Source of the DNA: JADLGL01 sp050184415
Lineage (GTDB): Bacteria; Pseudomonadota; Alphaproteobacteria; Rhizobiales; Kaistiaceae
Reading direction: 5' to 3'
DNA length: 64,000 nt
NCBI GenBank assembly: GCA_050184415.1
Contig: JBFXAJ010000006.1
Location: 62,001-126,000 of the forward strand
The position numbers and the translations under genes are program-made. Under the pieces are notes generated by a model. It did not search any database and was not told the DNA's origin. It was given only the letters and a program-made list of their open reading frames with translations. Of this stretch, positions 15,995-26,470 are shown piece by piece (position 1 is the stretch's first letter; the number at the start of each line of letters is the position of its first letter).

Positions 15995-17092
15995 ATGACC
16001 GTCGACGCCTTCCCCCTGGGGGCGCGCCCACCCTTCACAGTCGCGGCGGCCGTCCGCCATCCCGTCGTGCTTCCCATCCTCGCGGTGCTGGGCGCGCTGC
16101 TGGTCGGCCTCGTGCTGATCATGCTGATCGGCGTGCCGATGGGCGAGGCGATCGACGCGTTCGTGCGGGGCGCCTTCGGCAACCCCTATTCGATCTCGGT
16201 CTCGATCAACCGCGCGGTCGTGCTCGGCCTCGTCGGCCTCGGCTTCATCCTCGCGCAGCGCGCCAATCTCACCAATGTCGGCGGCGAAGGGCAGATCGCG
16301 ATGGGCGGAATCGCGGCGACCGCGGTGGCGCTGACGCCGGGGATTGCCGGCCTGCCGCTCGGCCCCGCCTTCCTTCTCCCGCTCGGGGCGGCCGTGATGG
16401 CGGGCGGCGTCTGGGGCGGGATCGCGGGGGTGCTGAAGGCACGGGTCGGCACCAACGAGGTGATCTCGACCCTCCTTCTCTCCTTCATCGCGACGTGGCT
16501 GCTCTATTGGAGCATCCAGGAGACCTATCTCCTGCGCCGGCCGATGACGAACTCGGCGACCCTGCCGGAGTCGCTCCGCATCCCGGCGACCACTGAGATC
16601 CCGCTCCTCACCGCATCGCCGGCGTGGCCGATCACCATCGGCGTCGTCATCGCGCTGGTCCTCGCGGTCGTCGTCTGGCTCATCCTGAGCCGCTCCGCCT
16701 TCGGCTTCCGCCTCAAGGCGGTCGGCCTCAACCCGGTGGCGGCCGCCAGGGCCGGGATCGCGGCCGGCCGCGTCGAGGTCTCGGCGCTCGCCATCGCCGG
16801 CGCGTTCGGCGGGCTTGCCGGCGGTCTGATGCTGCTCGGCGAGCAGAACGTGCTGCGCGACGGCTTCTCCTCGGGCTACGGTTTTGATGGCCTCGTCGTC
16901 GGCCTCCTCGCCCGCGGCTCGGTACTCGGCGTCATCGTCGGCGCGCTCCTGTTCGGCTTCCTCCGCTCCGCTGGTCTCACGATGGAGATGCTCGCCGGCG
17001 TCCCGTCGGCGCTCGTCGACATCGTCCAGGGCATCATCGTGCTCGCGATCGCCGGCGCCGCCTACTGGCTGATGAAGAGGCCGACGCGATGA
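15995..17092 (+). CDS. Nucleoside-type ABC importer permease (importer 1, first subunit)
   Basis: This 365-residue inner-membrane protein is one of two channel subunits of the BMP importer. It has a membrane helix after about 25 residues, the conserved LGLVGLGFILAQRANLTNVGGEGQI segment, KARVGTNEVISTLLLSFIA, and a C-terminal block with SGYGFDGLVVGLLARG. It is followed by the second permease with a 4-base ATGA overlap. Confidence 0.9.
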   Translation: MTVDAFPLGARPPFTVAAAVRHPVVLPILAVLGALLVGLVLIMLIGVPMGEAIDAFVRGAFGNPYSISVSINRAVVLGLVGLGFILAQRANLTNVGGEGQIAMGGIAATAVALTPGIAGLPLGPAFLLPLGAAVMAGGVWGGIAGVLKARVGTNEVISTLLLSFIATWLLYWSIQETYLLRRPMTNSATLPESLRIPATTEIPLLTASPAWPITIGVVIALVLAVVVWLILSRSAFGFRLKAVGLNPVAAARAGIAAGRVEVSALAIAGAFGGLAGGLMLLGEQNVLRDGFSSGYGFDGLVVGLLARGSVLGVIVGALLFGFLRSAGLTMEMLAGVPSALVDIVQGIIVLAIAGAAYWLMKRPTR

Positions 17093-18009
17093 GCTGGGAG
17101 CTGTTTGCCGTCTTCATCGGCTCGTCGATCCGGTTCGCGATCCCGCTCCTCTTCGCCGCAATCGGCGAGCTGGTGTCGGAGCGCGGCGGCGTCCTCAACA
17201 TGAGCCTCGAAGGGATGATGCTGGTCGCCGCGTTCGCCGGCGCGGTCGCGTCCTGGGCCACCGGCAGCCCGATGCTCGGCCTCCTCGCCGGCATCGTCGC
17301 GGCGATGCTGGTCGCATTGCTGCAGGCGTTCCTCTCCAACACGCTCCGCGCCAACCAGATCGTCACCGGCATCGGCATCAACATCCTCGCGCTCGGCGCG
17401 ACGACGCTCGCCTACCGCGAGATCTTCGGCGCGCGGTCGCGCGAGACGATCCCGGGCTTCGACAAATGGTCGCCGCCGCTCCTCGGCGACATTCCGGTCT
17501 TCGGCGCGGCGGTGTTCACGCAGGTCTGGCTCGCCGCTTTCGCGATCCTCCTCATCGCCGGCGTCTGGTTCGTGCTCCGCTTCACCGCCTTCGGCATCGC
17601 GCTCCGCGCGGTCGGGGAGGATCCTCAGGCGGCCCAGAAATCAGGGCTGGCGGTGGTCCGCATCCGCTATGCTGCGGTCATCTTCACCGGAGCTTGCTGC
17701 GGCCTTGGCGGCACGTTCCTGTCGATCGGCGACCTCCACACCTTCACCGAAGGGATGGTCAGCGGCGCCGGCTACATCGCCATCACCGCCGTCATCTTCG
17801 GCAACTGGCACCTCGGCCGGACCGTCATCGCCTGCTTCGTCTTCGGCGCCGCGACCGCGCTCCAGTACCAGCTCCCGGCGATGGGCATCGACATCCCGAA
17901 CGCGCTCCTCATCATGTCGCCCTACGTCCTGGCGCTGATCGCGGTTGCCGGGCTGGCGGGGCGGCAGCGGGCGCCCGCTGCTCTCACGATTCCCTATTGG
18001 GGCCGCTGA
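17089..18009 (+). CDS. Nucleoside-type ABC importer permease (importer 1, second subunit)
   Basis: This 306-residue inner-membrane protein is the smaller channel subunit. Family landmarks are SIRFAIPLLFAAIGELVSERGGVLNMSLEGMML near the N-terminus, TLRANQIVTGIGINILALG, and GAGYIAITAVIFGNWHLGRT. Most of the chain is hydrophobic. The ATG overlaps the upstream stop. Confidence 0.9.
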   Translation: MSWELFAVFIGSSIRFAIPLLFAAIGELVSERGGVLNMSLEGMMLVAAFAGAVASWATGSPMLGLLAGIVAAMLVALLQAFLSNTLRANQIVTGIGINILALGATTLAYREIFGARSRETIPGFDKWSPPLLGDIPVFGAAVFTQVWLAAFAILLIAGVWFVLRFTAFGIALRAVGEDPQAAQKSGLAVVRIRYAAVIFTGACCGLGGTFLSIGDLHTFTEGMVSGAGYIAITAVIFGNWHLGRTVIACFVFGAATALQYQLPAMGIDIPNALLIMSPYVLALIAVAGLAGRQRAPAALTIPYWGR

Positions 18010-18074
18010 CCGCGCATGACTGCCCTGTTCCCGAAGCCAGCGCTCGCATCTGCGCGCGCCACTAGAAGCACGGC

Positions 18075-19046
18075 ATGAACCTCGCCCGTTTCGCTCCCGA
18101 GCCGTTCACCGCAGCGCTTCTCGCCGTACTGGTCCTCGGCGCGCTGCTGCCGGCCGAGGGCGGCATTGCCGAAGCCCTCGGGCTCGTTGCCGACATCGCC
18201 ATCGGCCTCGTCTTCTTCTTGCACGGCGCGCGGCTGCAGCGCGAAGTGGTCATCGCCGGCATCCGCCACTGGCGGCTCCACGCCTTCATCCTGGTGACGA
18301 CCTTCGTGGTGTTCCCCGTGCTCGGCCTCATCGTCGCCGGCATCCTGCCGTCGTCGGTCGCCCCGCCGCTCGCGACCGGGCTCCTCTTCCTCGCCCTCCT
18401 GCCGTCGACCGTGCAGTCCTCGATCGCCTTCACGTCGGTCGCGGGCGGCAACGTCGTCGCCGCCGTCTGCGCGGCGACCGCATCGAACCTCCTCGGCATG
18501 GTCCTGACGCCGCTCGGCGTGGCGCTCCTGATGCACCAGAGCGGTGTCGGCATCTCGTTCACGAGCCTCTCGCCGATCCTGTTCCAGCTCCTGCTGCCCT
18601 TCATCGCCGGGCAGATCCTCCACCCCTATATCGGCGATTTCGTCCGCGCGCGGCGGAAGGTGCTGTCCTTCTTCGACCGCGGCGCGATCCTCCTCGTCGT
18701 CTATCTCGCCTTCTCGGCGGCTGTCGTCGCCGGCCTCTGGAGCCAGATCTCGGTCGCCTCGCTCGCGATCGTCATCGTCGCCTGCATCGTGCTCCTCGCC
18801 GCGGTGATGGCGTTCACGATCTTCGGCTCGCGCTTCCTCGGCTTTTCGCGCGAGGACGAGATCGCGATCGTCTTCTGCGGCTCGCTGAAAAGCCTCGTCT
18901 CGGGCATTCCGATCGCCAACGTCCTCTTTCCCGGACCGGACCTCGGCTTCATCGTCCTTCCGATCATGCTGTTCCACCAGATCCAGCTGATCTCCTGTGC
19001 CGTCATCGCCCGGCGCTACGCGACCCGGACCGCCCCTGCGACCTGA
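18075..19046 (+). CDS. SBF-type (bile acid:sodium symporter family, YfeH/SLC10A7-like) membrane transporter
   Basis: This 323-residue protein has about ten hydrophobic segments and the family motif LLFLALLPSTVQSSIAFTSVAGGN, followed by CAATASNLLGMVLTPLGVALL. It probably exports or imports an organic anion coupled to sodium; the ligand is unknown. It lies 65 bases after the BMP importer 1 operon and just before a TetR gene on the same strand, so it may share their regulation. Confidence 0.85.
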   Translation: MNLARFAPEPFTAALLAVLVLGALLPAEGGIAEALGLVADIAIGLVFFLHGARLQREVVIAGIRHWRLHAFILVTTFVVFPVLGLIVAGILPSSVAPPLATGLLFLALLPSTVQSSIAFTSVAGGNVVAAVCAATASNLLGMVLTPLGVALLMHQSGVGISFTSLSPILFQLLLPFIAGQILHPYIGDFVRARRKVLSFFDRGAILLVVYLAFSAAVVAGLWSQISVASLAIVIVACIVLLAAVMAFTIFGSRFLGFSREDEIAIVFCGSLKSLVSGIPIANVLFPGPDLGFIVLPIMLFHQIQLISCAVIARRYATRTAPAT

Positions 19047-19104
19047 GGGCCGCGCGGGATTGGCTCTCGCCGGGCAATTCGCTATCGCTCGCCGCGAGGC
19101 GTCA

Positions 19105-19836
19105 GTGGATCAGATGGACGACAGGCAGACAGTCCCGGATGCCGCGCGGCCGAGGCGGCGCTCGCGGAAGGCGGCGACGCCCATGCCGCCGCGCCGCGAA
19201 GCCGCGACGCGCAACGCGGAGGAGACGCGCGAGCGCATCCTGCAATCCGGGCTGGTCGAGTTCGCCGCCCACGGCTTTAGCGGCGCGCGAATCGACCGGA
19301 TTGCGGCGGCCGCGGCGATCAACATCCGCATGCTCTATCACTACTTCGGCGACAAGGCCGGCCTCTATGTCGCCGTGCTCGAGCGCGTCCTCGGCAATCT
19401 GCGGCACGAGGAGCTGCAGGTCGACGTCGACCACGTCCCTCCGCGCGAGGGCATGGCGCAGCTGTTCGATTTCATCGACGGCCATTTCCACGCCCATCCC
19501 GAGCTGATCAGCCTCCTGTCCGCCGAGAACCTCCAGCGCGCGGCGTTCCTCCGGAAATCGCAGGCGACGCCGGTCATGTCCTCGCCGGTGCTCGGCCAGA
19601 TCGACAAACTGCTCCGGCGCGGCGTCGCCGATGGCGTGTTCCGAAGCGGCATCGACCCGCTCCACCTCTATGTCGTCATGGTCGCGCTCAGCTACTTCCA
19701 CCGCTCCAACGCCCATTCGCTGACCGCGATCTTCAAGGTCGACGTGACCGACGAAGGCTGGCAGGCGGAGCACAGCCGCATCGCCCGCGATGTGGTGCTC
19801 GGCTTCGTCACCGCCGGCCCAAAAGCCGCGCAATAG
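19105..19836 (+). CDS. TetR-family regulator, RutR-like (paralogue 2)
   Basis: The DNA-binding domain lies at about residues 31-80 (VEFAAHGFSGARIDRIAAAAAINIRMLYHYFGDKAGLYVAVLE), followed by a helical effector domain resembling that of the regulator at 9848-10531. I used the GTG at 19105 because GAGG lies 5 bases upstream; an ATG at 19114 is the alternative. The open frame from 18997 overlaps the transporter gene and is not supported. The next operon has an AGTAA-N8-TTACT palindrome over its predicted promoter start, making this protein its likely repressor. Confidence 0.87.
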   Translation: MDQMDDRQTVPDAARPRRRSRKAATPMPPRREAATRNAEETRERILQSGLVEFAAHGFSGARIDRIAAAAAINIRMLYHYFGDKAGLYVAVLERVLGNLRHEELQVDVDHVPPREGMAQLFDFIDGHFHAHPELISLLSAENLQRAAFLRKSQATPVMSSPVLGQIDKLLRRGVADGVFRSGIDPLHLYVVMVALSYFHRSNAHSLTAIFKVDVTDEGWQAEHSRIARDVVLGFVTAGPKAAQ

Positions 19837-19948
19837 CCCAAGGTCGCTGCCGCTTTTTCCGCCATTCGATGGCATCGCGACCAGTCCTTCGACCGACGAT
19901 CTCCGGCGAAACGGCCGCGTCCCTGCGGCCGGTTCCTTCCTGGTCGGT

Positions 19949-19963
19949 TGGCACGCTCGCTGC
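19949..19963 (+). promoter_or_regulatory. Sigma-54 promoter candidate for BMP importer 2
   Basis: The sequence TGGCAC-GCTCG-CTGC keeps GG-N10-GC spacing with one mismatch in the -12 element. The predicted transcript start (near 19975) falls within the palindrome at 19967-19984. Confidence 0.6.
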
Positions 19964-19966
19964 ATA

Positions 19967-19984
19967 AGTAAGTATGACCTTACT
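19967..19984. promoter_or_regulatory. Candidate TetR operator over the BMP importer 2 promoter start
   Basis: The core AGTAA-GTATGACC-TTACT sits inside a longer perfect palindrome, TAAGTAAG-N6-CTTACTTA (19965-19986). It overlaps the predicted start site of the adjacent sigma-54 promoter, as expected for a repressor site. Confidence 0.6.
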
Positions 19985-20029
19985 TACGTGTCGCCCTCGT
20001 GCCCATCGCCTCACAGGAGACCCACCCGC

Positions 20030-21085
20030 ATGAAGAGAACACTCGCCGCCGCTGCCCTTGCAGCCGCGATCGCCGCGCCCGCCGCGGCGCAGACCAATAT
20101 CGGGTTCATTTATGTCGGACCCGCCGCCGACGTCGGCTACAACATGTCGATGGACCTCGGCCGCCTCTACGTCGAGGCCAACGTCCCCAACGTCACCACG
20201 ACCGCCTTCGAGAACATCCCCGAGACCGCCGAGGTCACGCGCGTGATGGAGCGCCTGATCGCGGACGGCGCGGAGATCATCTTCGCGACGAGCTACGGCT
20301 ATCTCGACTACGCGATCGACCTCGGCGCCCGCTATCCCGAGGTCGCCTTCCTCCATGCCGGCGGCCTTCGCATCTCCGACAATGTCGGCGTCTACTGGGC
20401 CGATTCCGACCAGGGCATGTACCTCGCCGGCGTCACCGCGGCGTCCGTGTCGGAAAGCGGCAAGCTCGGTTTCATCGGCGGCTTCGCGATCCCGCAGCTC
20501 TTCCGCTCGGTGAACGCCTTCGCGCTCGGCGCACAATCGGTGAACCCCGACGCGACCGTGACCGTGATCTGGAACGGGGCGTGGTGGGACCCGCAAAAGG
20601 AGGCGGAAGCCGTAAACGCGCTCGCCGACCAGGGCATCGACGTCATCGCCGAGCAGGTCGACAGCCCGGTCACCGTCGCCGAAACCGCACAACGCCGCGG
20701 CGTCTACGTCATCGGCAAGGACGTCGACATCAGCGACCGCGTTCCGGACGTCTGGCTCACCGGCGTGTCGTGGAACTGGGGGCCGATGATGGCCGACCTC
20801 GTGACGCAGATCGAGGCCGGCACCTGGACCCCGGGGATGGTCAATGGCGACCTCGCCTCCGGCGCCGTGGTGCTCGACCCGTTCGGCGCGGCCGTGCCCG
20901 CCGAGGTGCAGACGTCAGTCCTCGCCATGAAAGAAGAGTTCATCGCCGGAACGCGCGAGCTCTGGCTCGGACCGATCGTCCGCCAGGACGGCACGGTTGC
21001 TGCAGCGGAAGGCGTGACGCTGACGCCCGAGGAGGTCGGGACGATGAACTACCTCGTCGCGGGCGTGATCGGCGCGACCCAGTAG
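20030..21085 (+). CDS. BMP-family substrate-binding protein of nucleoside-type ABC importer 2
   Basis: This 351-residue periplasmic binding protein has a Sec signal peptide ending near APAAAQ and the family start IGFIYVGPAADVGYNMSMDLGR. Other family segments are ADGAEIIFATSYGYLDYA and FLHAGG. It is a distant paralogue of the protein at 13146, so the ligand may differ. CAGGAG lies about 9 bases before the ATG. It opens a six-gene operon: binding protein, RutB-like hydrolase, RidA, double ATPase, two permeases. Confidence 0.9.
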   Translation: MKRTLAAAALAAAIAAPAAAQTNIGFIYVGPAADVGYNMSMDLGRLYVEANVPNVTTTAFENIPETAEVTRVMERLIADGAEIIFATSYGYLDYAIDLGARYPEVAFLHAGGLRISDNVGVYWADSDQGMYLAGVTAASVSESGKLGFIGGFAIPQLFRSVNAFALGAQSVNPDATVTVIWNGAWWDPQKEAEAVNALADQGIDVIAEQVDSPVTVAETAQRRGVYVIGKDVDISDRVPDVWLTGVSWNWGPMMADLVTQIEAGTWTPGMVNGDLASGAVVLDPFGAAVPAEVQTSVLAMKEEFIAGTRELWLGPIVRQDGTVAAAEGVTLTPEEVGTMNYLVAGVIGATQ

Positions 21086-21100
21086 CGGAGCCGAACGCCC

Positions 21101-21904
21101 ATGACCATCGCGAGGCCACTCGCCACCGCCGCCCCTGTCTCGATGGGGGCGGCACAATCGACCTCATGGCTCGTGACGCCGGGCGAGGTCGACATGACGC
21201 GGCGCCCGCCGGAGGTTGTGCCGCTCCGGATCAGGGCCGAGCCGCAGGACGTCGCGATCGACGCCAACAAGACCGCGCTGCTGATTGTCGACATGCAGAA
21301 CGATTTCTGCACCGAGGGCGGCTGGCTGCATTCGAAGGGCATCGACGTCACGCCCAACCGGGCGCCGATCGCCCCGCTGCGGGCGCTGATCGATGCCTTC
21401 CACGCCGTCGGGAGGCCCGTGGTGTGGGTGAACTGGGGGGTGCGGAAGGACCTCCTCAACATCGCCCCGTCGCTCCGCCACGCGCACAATGTCTCGGGCC
21501 TCGAAGTCGGCCTCGCGGAGAAAGTTCCGGGGACACGATCCGAGGTCATCGCGCGCGGCAGCTGGGGCGCGGAGGTCGTGGACGAGCTGAACCCGGGCAC
21601 CGCCGACGTCCAGATCGCAAAACACCGGTTCTCGGCGTTCTGGGACACCGAGACGGACTCCGTCCTCCGCAATCTCGGCGTCACGACGCTCCTCATCGGC
21701 GGCGTCAACATGGACCAGTGCGTGATGACCACGCTCGAGGACGCGAGCTTCCTCGGCTACGACACCATCCTCGTCGAGGACGCGACGGCAACGACCTCGC
21801 CCGCCTTCTGCGTCGAGGCCGTCCTCTACAACGTGAAACTCCTGTTCGGCTTCGTCACGCGGTCGGATGCGATCCTGTCTGCCATGGCGGGGGTCCGGCC
21901 GTGA
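21101..21904 (+). CDS. RutB-like cysteine hydrolase, isochorismatase fold (paralogue 2)
   Basis: This 267-residue enzyme is a paralogue of the one at 12030-12839. The triad is Asp64 (IVDMQNDF), Lys174 (AKHRFSAF) and Cys207 (NMDQCV). It shares with its paralogue an unusual leader of about 55 residues before the fold, containing a W..T..EVDM segment and a proline-rich stretch. It sits 15 bases after the binding-protein gene, so the enzyme probably acts directly on the imported compound or its first product. Related families include RutB, N-carbamoylsarcosine amidase and nicotinamidase; RutB is closest by eye. Confidence 0.88.
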   Translation: MTIARPLATAAPVSMGAAQSTSWLVTPGEVDMTRRPPEVVPLRIRAEPQDVAIDANKTALLIVDMQNDFCTEGGWLHSKGIDVTPNRAPIAPLRALIDAFHAVGRPVVWVNWGVRKDLLNIAPSLRHAHNVSGLEVGLAEKVPGTRSEVIARGSWGAEVVDELNPGTADVQIAKHRFSAFWDTETDSVLRNLGVTTLLIGGVNMDQCVMTTLEDASFLGYDTILVEDATATTSPAFCVEAVLYNVKLLFGFVTRSDAILSAMAGVRP

Positions 21905-22059
21905 GCGGGGCTCCTTCGGTCCCGCTTGCCGCGGCTCCACCGCACGCGGGCGAGAGCCTCGCCGTGCTGCGGAGAGCACCGCTCTTCACCTCTCTCGGGC
22001 GGGGGACGGTTGCGCGGACTGGCGCGGCGGATCAGTTGCGGTTGGACCTATCAACAACC

Positions 22060-22177
22060 TCCTCCCCGGGCTTGACCCGGGGCCTATTGGCGGTTCGACC
22101 GATGCGGAATCGCCCGGATTCTCAACACCTCGGATTGGCGGAGGGGCCAATGGGCCCCGGGTCAAGCCCGGGGAGGA
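22060..22177. repeat. Palindromic repeat, copy B
   Basis: The outer arms are CCTCCCCGGGCTTGACCCGG at the left and CCGGGTCAAGCCCGGGGAGG at the right, followed inward by CTATTGG and CCAATGG. The 118-bp element fills part of the 390-bp gap between the hydrolase and RidA genes of one operon. Confidence 0.85.
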
Positions 22178-22196
22178 GTGAAACTGGTGGGCCGTG

Positions 22197-22246
22197 CTCC
22201 GAGAGGCCGAACCACGCAACACTCTCCCCGCCGGGGAGAGGTGGAC
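22197..22246. repeat. Short hairpin repeat beside copy B
   Basis: The 20-base string GAGAGGCCGAACCACGCAAC (22201-22220) is followed by a CTCTCCCC-N3-GGGGAGAG hairpin. The same 20 bases occur in inverted orientation at 54806-54825, next to palindromic repeat copy D and in the same position relative to it, so the two form a composite element. Confidence 0.7.
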
Positions 22247-22294
22247 GACCAGCATCCGCGACCACCACACCAAGACGCCTCGCGCAGGAGCAAG

Positions 22295-22755
22295 ATGCCG
22301 TCCTTCGTTGACCGGATCGCCGACCTCGCCATCGAGCTGCCGCGCGTGCCGAAGCCAATCGCGAATTTCGTGCCGTGGCGGGTGTCCGGCGACCTCATCT
22401 TCCTGTCCGGGCAGATCTGCGAATGGAACGGCACGGTGACCCATGCCGGCCGCGTCGGCGAAGCGCACGACCTCCCGGCCGGCCGCGCTGCCGCGCGCAT
22501 CTGCGGCCTCAATCTGATGGCCGCGCTTGCGGCGGCGTCGGAGGCGACGGGCCGTGCGGTGGCGCATTGCGTCCGGCTCGGCGGCTTCGTCCATTGCGCG
22601 CTCGGCTATCCCGAGGTGCCCCGCGTGATCGACGGCGCCTCCGACCTCATGCACGAGCTGTTCGGCGCTGAGGGCGCGCATGCGCGGACGTCCGTGGGCG
22701 TGGCGAGCCTTCCGCGAAACGCTGCCGTCGAGGTCGACGCCGTGTTCGCCTTCGC

Positions 22756-22759
<4 letters not shown>
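22295..22759 (+). CDS. RidA/YjgF/RutC-family protein
   Basis: This 154-residue protein belongs to the Rid family of imine/enamine deaminases and related hydrolases. Supporting features are the PWRVSGDLIFLSGQI segment, the ARTSVGVASLPRNAAVEVDAVFAF C-terminus, and a conserved arginine in HARTS at the place of the catalytic arginine of RidA. It could deaminate or hydrolyse a reactive intermediate left by the hydrolase. AGGAG lies 4 bases before the ATG. It overlaps the ATPase gene as ATGA and so belongs to the importer operon despite the repeat-filled gap upstream. Confidence 0.87.
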
Positions 22760-24299
<1,540 letters not shown>

Positions 24300-24300
<1 letters not shown>

Positions 24301-25319
24301 TGCGCCGGCGGGTCCTGGTGCTGCTCGCCTTCGTCGCCGCCTTCCTCGTGGTGGCCGCCGGCTTCTTCCTGATCATCGGCCAGCCGCCGCTGGCGACGCT
24401 CGGCAAGCTCGTCAGCTATGCGGTCGGCGATCCCTATTCGCTGTCCGAGACGCTGGTGAAGACGACGCCGATCCTGTTCTGCGCGCTCGCCGTCATCGTG
24501 CCGGCGCGGCTCGGCCTCATCAGCGTCGGCGGCGAAGGCCAGTTCTATTTCGGCGCGCTCCTCGGCACCGGCTTCATGCTGTTCGCGATCGACTGGCCGG
24601 CGTGGCTCCTGATGCCCGGCATCCTCGTCGCCGGCGCGCTCGGCGGAGCGATCTGGGCGTCGATCGCCGGCGTCCTCAAGGCACGGATCGGGGTCAACGA
24701 GACGATCGTCACGCTGCTCCTCAACTACCCCGCCCTCTTCCTCGTCAATGCCCTCACCTTCGGCCCCTGGCGCGATCCGGCGAGCCTCGGCTGGCCGGCC
24801 TCCGCCCGTTTTCCCGAGGACGCCCGGCTGCCACAGCTCTTCGACACCCGCGTCCATCTCGGCCTTGTCATCGGCATTATCGTCGCGGTCGCCTGCCACG
24901 TCGCGCTGACCCGGACCCGATGGGGCCTCGGCCTGTCCGTGCTTCGCGGCAACGCCAAGGTGGCGGCAATGGTCGGCCTCCACCGCTCGCGCCAGATCCT
25001 CGTGACGATGGCGATCGGCGGCGCCCTCGCGGGATTCGCCGGCATCGCAGAAGCCTCGGTGATCGAGGGGCGGCTGCAGCAGGGCATCTCGGTCGGCTAC
25101 GGCCTGACCGGCTTCCTGGTGGCCTGGCTCACCGGCCACAACGCCCTTGTGGCGATCGTCGTCTCGTTCCTCATCGGCGGCCTGGTTGCGGCCGGCGACG
25201 CGCTGCAGCTCTTCGCCCGCATTCCCTCGGCCAGCGCGACGATCCTCCAGGGCCTCATGTTCGCGACCGCGCTCGCGATCGGGGCGCTGGCGGCCAGGCG
25301 GAGCGCGGCCCGTGGATGA
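24300..25319 (+). CDS. Nucleoside-type ABC importer permease (importer 2, first subunit)
   Basis: This 339-residue membrane protein is the counterpart of the permease at 15995. It shows the conserved PILFCALAVIVPARLGLISVGGEGQFYFG and KARIGVNETIVTLLLNYPA segments and GYGLTGFLVAWLTGHN near the C-terminus. Overlaps on both sides (TGATG upstream, 8 bases downstream) show one transcription unit. Confidence 0.9.
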
Positions 25320-26229
25320 TGCCGCCCTCGTCGCATTGGGCGCGTGGATCGCAGCTACGGTCCGCAGCGCGACCCCGCTCCTCTTCGCCATCCTCGGCGA
25401 GACGCTGACGCAGCGGGTCGGCATCATCAATCTCGGCATCGAGGGCGAGATGCTGGCCGGCGCCTGCTTCGGCTTCGCCGTCGCCGCGGCGACTGGAAAC
25501 CCCGTGCTCGGCCTCCTCGCTGGGGCCGGCGCTGGCGCCCTCCTATCGCTGGGCCATGCCGCGCTGGTTCTCTTTTGCGGCGCCAACCAGATCGGCTCCG
25601 GGCTCGCGGTCTGGATGATCGCGCTCGGCGTCACATCCTATGCCGGCATCGCTTTCGTCGGCCGTCCGGTCGAGTCGCTGCCGCCGCTCGCCGCCGGGAA
25701 TGACACGCTTTTTGGCACGGTGCTCAGCGGCCTCACGGCGAGCGCCCTTTTTGGACCCCTTCTCGTCCTCCTGGTCGGCCTCTGGCTCTACCGCACGAGG
25801 ACCGGCCTCGCCTGGCGCACGGTCGGCGAATCCGAGGACGCCGCCCGCGCTGCCGGTCTTCGCCCCAACCTCGTCCGCCTTCTTGCCATCGTCGCGGGCG
25901 GGCTCCTCGCCGGCTTCGGCGGCGCGATCCTGTCGGTCGACCTCACCCAGACCTGGGCGCCGAACATGACCAACGGCACTGGTCTTGTCGCCGTGGGCCT
26001 CGTCATCGTGGCGCGGTGGAATCCATTCCTCGGCCTGCCGGTTGCGCTCCTGTTCGGGCTGACGCAAGCCGCCGTCCAACGATTGCCGGCGGCCGGCATC
26101 GTGATGTCCTCGCATCTCCTCGCCTGCCTGCCTTACCTCGCGGCGATTGCGGTCATCGTGCTCGCGCAATTGCGCGCCCGTGCCGACGGCGGCATGCCCG
26201 CCGAGCTCCGCTCCGTCTTTCGGCGCTGA
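25312..26229 (+). CDS. Nucleoside-type ABC importer permease (importer 2, second subunit)
   Basis: This 305-residue membrane protein is the second channel subunit. Landmarks are SATPLLFAILGETLTQRVGIINLGIEGEMLAG, GANQIGSGLAVWMIALG and NMTNGTGLVAVGLVIVARWNP. I used the GTG at 25312, which overlaps the previous stop by 8 bases and follows a purine-rich stretch; no in-frame ATG is nearby. Confidence 0.88.
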   Translation: MDDAALVALGAWIAATVRSATPLLFAILGETLTQRVGIINLGIEGEMLAGACFGFAVAAATGNPVLGLLAGAGAGALLSLGHAALVLFCGANQIGSGLAVWMIALGVTSYAGIAFVGRPVESLPPLAAGNDTLFGTVLSGLTASALFGPLLVLLVGLWLYRTRTGLAWRTVGESEDAARAAGLRPNLVRLLAIVAGGLLAGFGGAILSVDLTQTWAPNMTNGTGLVAVGLVIVARWNPFLGLPVALLFGLTQAAVQRLPAAGIVMSSHLLACLPYLAAIAVIVLAQLRARADGGMPAELRSVFRR

Positions 26230-26470
26230 ATAGGCCACGAAGGTCTCCGCCGGATATCGACGCGTTCGTTCGATGCGAGCCCGGGACAACACCGCCTTCT
26301 CCTCCATCGAAGAGTTGGCGAAAGGGCGCCCGGCCTGCCGGCACATCGGAAAGGGTGTTCACCATGTCTCCGAACACCTGCCATTGCCTTCCCGAGCTGC
26401 CCGTTGTGGCGCAGCGATCCCATCGCTAGCCTCCATTGGCTGTGACTGAAGCAGCTAGGGAGGAATACCA

